A stretch of 64,000 nucleotides of DNA. It comes from Morella rubra. Lineage: Eukaryota; Streptophyta; Magnoliopsida; Fagales; Myricaceae. The stretch spans positions 23,938,166 to 24,002,165 of the forward strand of contig CM025850.1 of NCBI GenBank assembly GCA_003952965.2, in the 5' to 3' direction. The notes under the pieces were generated by a model, which had not been told where the DNA came from, did no database searches, and was given only the letters and a program-made list of their open reading frames with translations. Both the position numbers and the translations under genes were made by a program. Shown here in pieces: positions 37,389 through 48,400 of this stretch. How positions within the stretch are numbered: position 1 is the stretch's first letter; every line of letters begins with the position of its first letter.

Positions 37389-40300
37389 TTAGCTGTCTTC
37401 CTCATCACCATCTTCGTCGTCATCCTGTTCATCATCATTACCATTTTCCTGCACAGGTCAGAGGTCAGGACATCTTACTAGCAATGTTAATAATGATATT
37501 TTCAGTTCCATTAACTAGGATAGGCTATACTTCAGAAGCAAATTTCTTTCCAGGGAGATTACTTTAATGTATGCTGGAGTAAGTAATTAGTTTTTGGGGA
37601 GGTTATTTTCCTGTTTCTTCTAATATAAAACTCTGCATGTTAAACAAGATTTATTACTGTTTGAACGAAACTGATCTACAAAGAGTTCCAATAAAGATTG
37701 TCCATAAAAAGCTCTTTTTTCATTGGGGGAGGGAGGAGTACTTGACATGCATTGTAATGGAATAAATACTCCTCTAAACAAATAGATACTTATTATTTTT
37801 GAAGACTGTCATCCGCCTTAGGATAGCCTAAAAAGGAAATTGCATAATCTATGGTTAGAGGGAGGAATCGCTTAAAACTATATACAATCAAGAAGTTAAC
37901 GTGGCACACGAGAAACAACGATTGCAGGAAATCGCTAGTAAAAGAATAGAAATACTAAAAGATAACATGAACATAAATCAGTTTGGTCGTGTAACGACTG
38001 AAAGAGAAAGTGGGTGATACCTCTCCATCGTCTTCATCATCATCAGAATCTTCTTCATCAGCCTCCTGAAACAGTGAAATAAAATTTTCCTCTGTAAACA
38101 AAGTTAAGAGCAAAAGCAACAGAATTATCTAGGAACATTGAGTTACCACTTGGATAAAAAGCAAAACATTAAACAAAATTGAAGAGCAACCGACAGGAAG
38201 ACAAAAGTTACATTGTTGAAATACTTCAGGGGATTGGGCCACAAATCCTCCTTTATTATCTCTGCAATCTGCCAATAGAGGGAACCACCAATTAATTATT
38301 AGAGAAAAAAATTAAGCAGTTTCTGATAATTTTACTTTCATGCCTTCACTTCACAAGGTTATCATTAATTTGCTTCTACATTAGCCACCAATTATCCAAA
38401 CTTCAGAATAAAACGCATTCTGTATCCAACCGTTAGAAGAACAAAATACAATTTACCTCATCATGAATCTCTGCAATATCTTTCTGTTGTGTTTCACCAA
38501 ACCAAGTAAAGAAGCTACATATGTAATAGTATGTTTCAGTAAGTCAGGGAACATGATGGAGGAGATGAAATGTTGAAAAAGAACAAAATGGGAGAAAATA
38601 AATCATTCTAAGGAAGTAGCTTGGAAATTAATTTTTTCTTCACATAAATTAAAAAGTCTCTGAAAAGTCAGCAACAGAAAAGCAAGGATTTCGGACGATA
38701 TTTGAGGAAGAATTCCAGCAGAATCGCTTGTCTGTCGGTCTACTGTATCATGTATGTCTTTCAAGCAGAAAGGAGCCGGCCTTTCAGCATGAGGGGGCGG
38801 AATATATGAATTCACTAGCCAAAGTAATGTCAATGTTAGGCATGTTAGTACTGAGACTGATTAAAAAGCTGATATCTGGTTGACCGAATAAAGATACAAG
38901 ATTTTAAAGTGTCCAAATTGTGGAACCATTTTGACAGACAGTTCGCTTGATTTTGTTTGTTCCAAAAGAAATATCATTCTATATGTGGCTTTTATGCATG
39001 ATAACATTTCTTTTCTTTCATCTCAATGGACAAAAACTAAGCACTCAAAAAAGAGAATGGCAGGTCTGGTGGTTCACCTGAAAATTAGCATCCCTTACTG
39101 ACAACATGACGAAAAGAAAAGGTTGCCGACCATTCTTAAGCGGACAAAATTGGAAGGACCATAAAGCCACTGCAACCCTCCCCTAATTCCACCCTTACCC
39201 ACAGGCAGGTTCAATGTCATTTTTTGAGATGAAACTATTGCTCCTTTAGATTCTTCAGAAACAATTTTGCAATGATCAATGTTAGATGAGAATTAGTTTT
39301 CACGAATATGTATGTACCGTCAAGTTTGTTTCCAAAATGTATGTGCTTGAAGAAACTATCATTGAAACTCATGCTCGTTATCAATGGCTATCTAACCCAT
39401 CTAAATGAATGCAGTTGGAGTCCTAATCGGTGCCTACAGGCACAAAATTTGGTACATTGATGAATGAAAAGAGTAGTTAGGTAAGCCACCTCTCATCAGC
39501 ATGCGGCCTTTTGTTTCCTTTCTTCTCATGATTGACGCCATTAGAAGTACCCTTCACAAGTTATGACTCATATTCAAACCTCAAGCAAAAAGAAGGAGAG
39601 AAGGGGGGGGGGGGTTAGTATTACATAAAATAAAACTGCCAAAGGAGCAGTCATTACCATGCCCTCCTTCCACTTAATGTTTGTACCACTTATCTTCGTC
39701 GTTCCCTCATCATAGAATGTGAAAGTTTTTGTCAGCTTCGTGTCTTCAAAATAAGGATTCTCATTCATATTCTGAGAATCAAGATACCAAACAAACACAT
39801 TAGCAATTCTCATTAAGAGACTAAGAGACTGCATAAGCAAATTAGCTAATAAGCAATAGGGGATGCAAGAAGCTTACAAATGTAATGGAGTACCCTGACT
39901 TCACATCTTTAAAATCCTCCACATCTAGATAGTCTAAATACTTGAAGATCTAAGTCAAGATTAAAAAAATAAAGAAAGAAGGAAACTGTTAAATTGCATC
40001 AGCAGACTATCCAAGTCTGCCAAAACCTCACAATCGAGTGCATTATTTACAACGGAAAACTTGAAAAGTTAATATAGGTATAAAGAACTAATTGATGCTA
40101 GAAGAAGCATTCTGATGAAATAATTTTCAGTTCATGAAACAAACCTTCTGGTCTTCCTCGCTCAAAAGATCACAAAGTGCAGGGTGGCTCAGGAACTGCA
40201 TGGATCAATAGTGCACAAGTCATGCAGATGCAAATGTTTGTCATTGTCACGCATCTTTAGTAACTGAGAATAAATTTATAATCCTTTCTTTACTCAGAAT

Positions 40301-41571
40301 GCAATGTTAGATATCAGGAAAGGTCAATCTGTATTGAGTTAATTAGAAGAAGGTTTTAATAATGGATAAGTCACTAACAGCAGTGAGCCAGAAGTCAGGA
40401 ATAGTTTTGATGATCTCATTCCGTTTGATGTAGACAGGTCTGCGTGTCTCATTATATTTCTGCTCAACTTCCAACACCTTGTCGCTGGCCTCTTCATTAA
40501 CCTGTTGGTGCCAATGGTATTACTGAATTTCATCAAAATTATAATCCACAAACTCTCATACTGATAACCAGCTAATACAGTTTCTCATTTGTTTGAGAAT
40601 AACCATATCAGAAATAAGATTATCTCAATCCTATTAAGGAACTATTAGAAGGACCATAGGACCACTGTGCAAGGGAACAATTGCAAATACATGACAACTC
40701 CTATTGCTTTTTTAGTGTTTCGCATAGATGTTTTTTCTTGTTATCCGAACTTACTGATTTGAACTGGAGTTTACTTGAAATTTCAGCCCTTGCTCAAAAA
40801 GTACCACAAAATTGATGGAGCACATTATAAAACCGAAGTCATACCAACATCCAAAAAAATGGCCCACACTTTTCCAATATGAATTTATAGCTTCAGTACG
40901 GGCACTATTGAAAAGAAACGGAGTAAAGTAAGAGTATAAAACTCAACACACACTGCCCTAATGTTTCAGGGTTGAATAAAGCGCTGCTTCAGTTCCCAAA
41001 TGATAAATAGTCCAAGTTCCAATTTTTTTTTAATTTATAAATCCTACACTTTTTCCCTCCCTAAAACGAGAGAGTTTTAATGTATCTTCAGTTACCAACA
41101 CCCTAGCACAAAAGAACACCAGTTACAAAAAATTAGTCCAACTTCCAAACTCGAATTTATTTAAGGTACGTTCTGTCCCCCCCAAAAAAAAAATACTTCC
41201 AATAAATCGCCATTTACAAATACAATAGCACAAGCTACTAAAAAAAGTATCAGCTGATGCACTGGTGATAGGCATTGCAATTAACAAAAGCAAATCTGAA
41301 GGGAGTTTCAAACAAACAAACCAAACGAACAAGCTAAAACTCTTAACACCATTGAAACCGAGAATGATGGCAATGATGACAAGATGCATGTGGATAAACT
41401 AACACACACGAACGAGATGGGGGGAGGAGCTGGGAATATAACCTTCTCGAGCTCATCTTGAACCTCCTGCAACTTCTCGATAGAGAGAACGAGGTCACCG
41501 TCAATGTGATCGGAATCCTCCACCTCAGCAGTCTCCGCGACCTTTGATTTCTTTCCCTTGTCAGCCACCAT
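37389..41571 (-). CDS. NRP: NAP1-related protein, SET-type histone chaperone
   Basis: NRP proteins are nuclear H2A-H2B chaperones of the SET/NAP family, acting in nucleosome assembly, root meristem control and recombination. Ten coding exons on the minus strand: 41571-41443, 40501-40379, 40195-40145, 39949-39878, 39771-39658, 39551-39490, 38514-38457, 38268-38212, 38065-38021, 37448-37389. All junctions have GT-AG ends and keep phase, giving 256 aa, the usual family length. Order: long N-terminal dimerisation helix (about residues 25-85), NAP earmuff core (85-220) with [13 protein letters not shown] and SFFTWF motifs, then an acidic Asp/Glu tail (about 222-256). The acidic tail is in the last two exons. 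The start is the first ATG after a TATA box and gives the conserved MVADKGKK beginning. Confidence 0.93.
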
Positions 41572-41715
41572 TTTTTCCTAGAAACTCCTAGTCTTCCAAC
41601 CCAAAATGTTCAAGTGAAAGGGCAAGGGAACTGGAACCAGACCAACAAGGCGTTCTATGGACCAGGGGAACAGAAATCGGCTGAGGGCTATGTAAGAGAA
41701 TGGTGATGCTCTGGT

Positions 41716-41723
41716 TATTTATA
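41716..41723 (-). promoter_or_regulatory. TATA box of the NRP gene
   Basis: On the minus strand the sequence reads TATAAATA, 145 bases before the NRP ATG. This predicts a 5' leader of roughly 110 nt. Confidence 0.6.
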
Positions 41724-42726
41724 GGAGGGAAGCTAGAAAGGGAGCAGCAGTCTCTCCACACACACTCTGTTGCAGGTGGGAGCGTGGGACCCTCAACTTT
41801 AAGGGGACCAACTTCGTAGGGTTTGGGAAAAGATGATATTTTAGGACGGAGATAAATGCTCACTGACTTGGGCAGTTCTGGACTTCACTGCCTCGAATCC
41901 GAAAAATTCCACTTAAAAAGTTCTCTAATTAAATTTATATTTCTAAAATAAATTGACATTTCAATATTTTAGAAATTTTGTAGTTTCTAAAATTCTCTTT
42001 CAAATGCAGTCCGAGTGAACAAATATGGGATGGCGTGCATACGTGTATTCTGCACATTAATATGGGCTCTTGTTTGAATAGGCTACGATTTAAATTGCGT
42101 CAGTGATATACCATTTGTCTATGCCTCGGTCCAAACCAATATGGACTGATGTTTGGGCTCATATTGCACTTAGAAGCATGGGCTTTCCTAGCTAGCCCAA
42201 CTTACTAATATTTTTCAAGCATTCCATTTTGCGGCTTTTAACGTCCCTGTCACCGTTTCCCTAGTTCCTCCCGTTTCTATTCGGTTATATGATCTCCACC
42301 AACGTACGGTACGTCCATATATAAGAGGAAAGAAAGAGAAAATGTGAGACAGAGAGAAGAGGCAGAAAATCCAATTCTAAAACTATCGGCTATGTTTAGT
42401 TTAAATTTTGAAAACATTTTTTGTGTTTATTTTTATTGAAAGTAACTAGATTTTTTTGAAATTAGTGAAAAATTTGTTAAAAGTTGTTAGAATTTATTAA
42501 AAGTTATTAAATTTGTAAAAAAATATTAAAATTGATGAAAAAATGATCGTGAAAAATTTTGAAAATTTTTTTGGAAGTTAAACAAACAAAGCCATCAGTT
42601 TTTTCTATTGCGCCTCTGTAATAGGAATTGGAGTTTTTTTGTTCTTTTTTCTTCCAGTTATATATTCATCTATTGCCTGGTCCATTAACACCAGTTGTTA
42701 AAAAGACATTGCGTTAGCAGGGATCA
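41724..42726. other. intergenic with a candidate MITE
   Basis: Divergent upstream region between the NRP gene (-) and the hydroxylase pseudogene (+). No ORF of note; the AT-rich element within it is listed separately. Confidence 0.6.
42388..42593. mobile_element. candidate MITE, GGCTATGTTTAGTTTAA ends
   Basis: The 206-bp block begins GGCTATGTTTAGTTTAA and ends TTAAACAAACAAAGCC, whose reverse complement is GGCTTTGTTTGTTTAA. The ends are thus near-perfect inverted repeats of about 16 bp. It is flanked on both sides by ATC, a possible 3-bp target-site duplication. The interior is AT-rich and non-coding. Confidence 0.6.
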
Positions 42727-43642
42727 ATGCCAATGGGGTTTGGATCTTTTAGTATTTCAGATGAATTATTGGGTACTTTTGTGCCAACCTTGGTGTATTG
42801 GGTTTACTCCGGAGTTTATGTTTTGTGTGGATCGTCAGAAAGTTATAGGCTGCATTCAAGAAAAGAAGAAAATGTGGTTAATTTCCAAGCGGACCGTTGT
42901 TAAAGGTGTGCTTCTTCAACAAACAATTCAGGCTGCTTTTGCAATAATCTTGTTCACGGTATGTACGTTTCTGATTTCCATTTCCATATCGTTTAAGAAC
43001 ATTTTCCTATTCTTTGAAGCTCCATTTCATGATTAATGGCAGGGGCACAGAATTTCGTGCTGGCTTGTGCAGGTCACAGCAGATGGCAGAGAACCGATGA
43101 ACGATTCAGGCCCTTTCCTCCTTAAGTTAGGAGGGCAATTCTTGATTGTGATCATGTTGATTTTAGACACATGGCAATATTTCATGCACAGATACATGCA
43201 CCACGACAAATTCTTATACAGACATATTCATTCTCGGCACCACATGCTTGTAGTTCCTTATGCCTTTGGAGCTCTATACAACCACCTCTTGGAGGGCCTT
43301 ATTTCAGACACTATTGGTGGGTCGTTGTCTTTCCTTCTCTCTGGAATGTCTCCTCCAGCCTCCATCTTCTTCTTCTCCTTTGCCACCATTAAAACAGTGG
43401 GCGTACGATCACTGTGGATTATGCCTCCAGTAGAATCTCTTCCATATGGTTTTCCGAAACAGCACCGCCTACCACGATCTCCACCACCAGCTCCATGGTA
43501 GCAAATACAACTTCTCGCAGCCATTCTTCGTTCTGCGGGACAGAATTTTAGGTAACTGACACGCCTTATTCCCTCGAGAAGAGAGCAGGTGCGGGGTTTT
43601 GAAGCAAGACCCGCAAAAGACTGCAAGAGGCAGGGATCATGA
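42727..43642 (+). pseudogene. sphingoid base C4-hydroxylase (SBH-like) pseudogene
   Basis: SBH enzymes are ER-membrane di-iron hydroxylases that convert dihydrosphingosine to phytosphingosine. Two exons remain, 42,727-42,958 and 43,073-43,642, with a proper GT-AG intron, so this is a decayed gene and not a retrocopy. The histidine boxes are still readable: FMHRYMHHDKF, HIHSRHH and YHDLHHQLH. The reading frame is broken at least four times: one extra base near 42,870; a net +4 near 43,402; +1 near 43,555 (after RILG); +1 near 43,600 (before FEARPAKD). There is also an in-frame TAG where the family has Pro-Gly before NLFHM. A conserved Trp is Arg (VLRDRILG). Restoring the frame by eye aligns the whole length to the family, so little has been deleted. 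Confidence 0.85.
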
Positions 43643-45427
43643 CGATCAGATATTGTATTTTCTGTTGTTTTTCATCCTGCACAAATAGAATTTCATTTGA
43701 AGAACCTGCAAGTTTTCATTGCTTGTTTCTGCTAATTGGATGTCGGTTGGGGGACGTAATAATATAATTAATAGAGAAAAAAAGTCATGCACGTTGAGCA
43801 ATTGAGGTCATAGTTGTGGACCTCCACAAATTTAGGATTGTTTGGAGATTTGGAGGGGTTTGGTCCTCTAGATCAATTGGGAAACAGCACTATGAGTGAG
43901 TACAGTGGGATTGATGGAATCTTCGTTCTCTTTTGTTTCTTGCTTTGCTTAATTTGCTTTTCCTTTCTTCCCCAAGCCTTAATTTCTTCTTCTCCTTCTT
44001 TGTTAAGCATGCATTATTGATCTTAAAAGCTTTTTTGGTGGCTCTTGGTCCTGCGTTGCCAGGTGCTTACACTGTCTTTCCGATTTGACAACATTAGTCA
44101 CCTGAATTTTTATACATAGCAACATTTTCATTCTCTTTTCTCTTACGTGTCCATTTTCTCATCCGGGTGGCACTTTCTCATGGTTCCAAATTTCCAATAT
44201 GGGTACAACTAAGAAGCCGTTACTGAGATTCTTAGACCGCTCCAAATGTCCGAAATGCAGTGGATCTAGCTTTCTTTCTTCTCAAGGAAAAAAAATAAAA
44301 ATAAAAATAAATAAAGAGAAGCGATAAGAGGCAACTTAAGTAACTTTTCACCTTTACGCCTTTTACACTTCCCTGAGACAAGAAAGTGCCACAGCAGTGA
44401 CTGGAACAACGGGAACAATACCTTAATCAGTAAAGCAAGCAATTTGAGAAGAGATTATGAAGGGATTTCTACTGAAATCAAAATCGTTAATTGCCCTTTT
44501 TTTTTTTTTCTTTTTTTTCCTTTTTTTCCTTTTTTTTTTTTTTAAATTACGCACTTTCCCGCAGAACAACAAACCGAGGAGGGGTAATTTTAATTCTCGC
44601 TTAAATCCAGTCAAAAACCGGACTCTGAAAGGTTACCCAAACACAGCTCGTAATTGTTTGAAATCCGCCCCTATAAAAATACCACTACTAGGTCAGGCAT
44701 CGTCTTAATAGCAATCGCCCCCCCCCCCCCCCCATCCCTGAAACTAGAAATTGGGTCTCATTGGAAGGCCAAGAATATCTAGAACACGGACTTTTTGAAG
44801 TCCCTTGGGAGTTGTGAGGTTGATCCAAGCTAAATCTTGATGAAGGTACTCGGCTACAAGTGTCTGCGTTCTCCACTGAGTTGTGAGGTTGATTTTGTAA
44901 GCTGAAATTGGGGTTTCAGATTCTGGTACGAGGCGTACTCTGAACTTCGTTATTTTGATTTTCATCCAACATGCACTAGTTTCTAGATGAATTTGGAGTT
45001 TTCTCAGCGACTGCAGCACTGTATGGGTTTATACATATGTAGAAGCATCAAAGTTTTCAAATTTTCTCGCAGTTTTGAAAATCTATTCATTTTCTCAGCG
45101 TATGCCTCTTATGTTATTTTTTTTCTCTCTCTCTCTTCTCTTCTGAGTCAGCCTATATCTCTATTCATTTAAAAGTTGCAGCTTTGTTCATCTAACATGC
45201 TCGGAGTTGTTTCGGATGACACATATGAAGTTTCTAAATTATCTTTCAAATTCCACGCTAGAAATTTACCAGAAAAGTACTCTTGTATGCTGCACTTTTG
45301 CTCTTAGCTCTCTACGGAAAAAGGTGACGAGAACTCCAGAAAATCGCAGGAAAAACGAAGCTCCAGTGTTACAGAGCTCTTCAGCTCGCTTTCGAAATAC
45401 GGTTATTCTCCCTACATTGGAGAAAAA
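43643..45427. other. intergenic with homopolymer tracts
   Basis: No supported gene. It contains a long T-rich tract at about 44,497-44,543 and a C run at about 44,719-44,734; both are places where assembly and consensus errors are likely. The last 200 bases are the probable promoter and leader of the following gene. Confidence 0.6.
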
Positions 45428-48400
45428 ATGGCTCCGAAGGACGCCGAGAAATTTGAGATGAACGAGACCAAAAAAAGCCTACTCAAAGCAATCTATCTAG
45501 ATGACAAGGCACAGCTCCTAACTCACACAAAGCGGCTTTTTCAGATCGGTTTGGAGCCCTTAGACCGGCGAGTTGTGTCGAAGATCCTCCACCTCAGCTG
45601 CGCGTCCGACTCAGTGGAGTGCGCCGCAGCATTAATGAGCGGGGAGTTCGGAACGGTGCCGTTGGTGAACGAGATGGACGAGACCGGGTGGTCGGCCCTG
45701 CACTCGGCGGCCGAGTCACACTCGAAACGCTGTGTTGAATTGCTGCTCAAGAAACGAATTCGTACAGACCTAAAGACCAAGGACGGTCGCTCACTGCTAG
45801 CTCTGGAGCTGTCTCTCTCTAGCAGTAGGTAAGTCCAAAATACACGTCGTTTTCTTTTTTTGCATATAAGTGGTAAAAGCCTAACAGTAGCGATGTGCAC
45901 CAGAGATGAGCTGCTTAAAATAGACATCTAGCCTTTTAAATTTTGAGTCTTTCGACTATCTTTATGCTCTCCTCTCATTAGAAAAAAATGAAATCTTCTT
46001 CTTTATAATGTCTCAGGATGGAGGTAACTTGGAATCCGAATGAATGCTCCATTGAAGACCTGGTCATTCTTCTCACTGAAAAGGTCGGAAGTGTTTTGTT
46101 AAGGCTCTGTGTGGTTGCTGAGAAAGCGGTATACACAAGAAAGTAACCTAAAAAATATTTATTTGGATTAAAATTTTCTCCATGAATGATTTTCAACGAG
46201 ATTAATGAACTCTAGTCAAATATAATCCTATATAGTTGGTCCTGTAGGATCATAATTAATGTCGTTATTTTTTGCCCTCCTAATGTGGGTAACTTTTCTT
46301 ATTCTCCCTTGCTGTACTTGGTTTTCTCAACTAACAAACACTGTCCGAGTTGAGAGTTTATCAACATTGCTGATCTACTCCGTGTTTTGATCTTTACTTA
46401 TTTGTTCCTCTTCAGGATTTGACCACGGTGAGACTTCTTAGCGAGAGAACGAAGGAAATAGTTGGGGTGGCGTACGCAAATGCCGTCAACGGCCGTATTG
46501 TTCCGTTAGCTGCTCTGCTCATTGTAGCGCCGGAAAAAGTTAACGAATCAGTTTTGGAGTTGCGTGATGCCGAGTCGGGTTCCAAGGAGAAGGCGACTAT
46601 ATACGAAAGCGTGATAAGGGAGGCGTTGTCCTTGGGCCGTGAAACCATGGGGTCGAGAGCGGCGAAACGGACCTGCACCCCGAGCGAGGCCGAGAAGGCG
46701 TTGAGGAGGAAGCTCATGCTCTGCGAGATAGAGTTACTTCAGCTCTTCGGAGCAGTCGCCTCAAACGGTTGTACGGAGAAAAGGGGGACGTCACCACTGA
46801 TCCGCGCATGCCAGGTGAGAATCGCGTTTCTCTTAAAGAAGATGAAGAAAATGTCTTTCGTGTTAAGCCTCGATGTTGATGCTGATTGATGGAATAAGTA
46901 AAACAAAGCGGATATCGCATTAAATGAAGTACGTAAAGGACTTGGTCTTTTGTCGGCTCAGAAAAACTGGGGCCAGTTCGAATGGACATTTTTGCCCAAT
47001 GAAATATGCCCAAGTCCCAACCAGTCATAATCAATGAAATATGGGTCTGCTTAAAAACAAAAACCAAAAACGAAATATGGGCCTGTGACCCAGTGGCTTG
47101 TTTCGTCTTTTCCCTTTCTTCCCTATAATTCCTGAAATTCTCCTCTCAAATATAGGATACTGTTCGTACCTTAAGGCTTGAGTATTCAAAAGGTTACAAG
47201 TCATACGAATTGGAAAAAAGCAAACTAGTTACCGCCCTACGAGTAACATCACTTTCAGAGGACAATATCAAATGGGAACCGGACTTGTCTGTCTTTATGA
47301 AGTGCACGGGACATTTTTCCCCTCCCTTTCCTGGTGAAAACGATTATTCTATTAGAGTATTAGAAAGTAAACCTCAGATTGTTGGAGAAAAAGCATCGGA
47401 TAATTTCCAATATCATTTCCATCACGAATGATATTATTGATTTTTTATCATCGGAATATCATTTCTACGACCATCTCATCTTGTAATATTGCATATGTCT
47501 CGGCGATTTACTCTACTTGTTAGCAAGTTTTAGTACCTGTTGTAGGCAGGCGATGTAGCCGTCATCGAGCTGCTTCTGAAGACAAACATAGACGTAAACG
47601 ACATTGATGCTGAAGGAAACTCTGCTCTTCAATGGTCCCTTAAGGCGTCTCCTGAGCAGATGAAGTCTCTCTTTCTCTCTTTCTCACACACATACATGAA
47701 TAAAAGCAAAACAGATCTGATTGCTTATCACCGCCTACTTGTGCCCAGAATTGTGTGGCTCCTTTTGGACCATGGTGCCGAAGTAAGCCAAAAGAATAAG
47801 TTGGGATTGACTGCTCTTCATGTTGCTGCCGCAAATGGTAACTCACAGGCAATTCAGGTACGAGTATGACTGCTCTTCACTGAAATCCTTTTTTATCTAT
47901 CATATCCATTGGCAGCCAAGGTAGAATTAGAAGATTACATCGGAAAGTAATTATTTTCGACATTGACCCAACAGGTTTTCATGTTGGAAGGCCCAGATTC
48001 TATCAACTGCAGAACAGAGATGAAAGAAACCCCACTTTTTTTTGCCGTAAAGAATGACCATATTGACTGTACTGAGCTTCTTTTAAGATGGGGAGCAAAT
48101 AGTGAAGTCCTCAATTTGCGGTAAAAAACAGTCAATACCTTTCCATCATGTTCCTCATCGTCAAAATCTTTCAATTGGTTGTCTTTAAGAGGCTGAATGT
48201 TTAGCTGATTATCTCACCTTTCATGTGTTCATGTGTATGTACCAACTGTTATCATTACCAGCAGACAGAGACCTGTGGACTTGGCAAAGTCTCAAGATAT
48301 GCGTTTCCTGCTGAATCCAACCAATATTAGCCACAGTAAGTTAAGCCTGAGCAAATCTATCCTACTAAAACTACGTATGTGAGATGTGATAAAGCTAGAA

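Noticed and set aside
37155-37481. 108-aa plus-strand ORF with a hydrophobic C-terminus
   Set aside because: Its hydrophobic tail is the antisense of the acidic Asp/Glu codons of the NRP last exon, so it is a shadow.
46412-47067. Minus-strand ORFs of 101 and 117 aa
   Set aside because: Antisense shadows of exon 3 of the ankyrin-RING gene.
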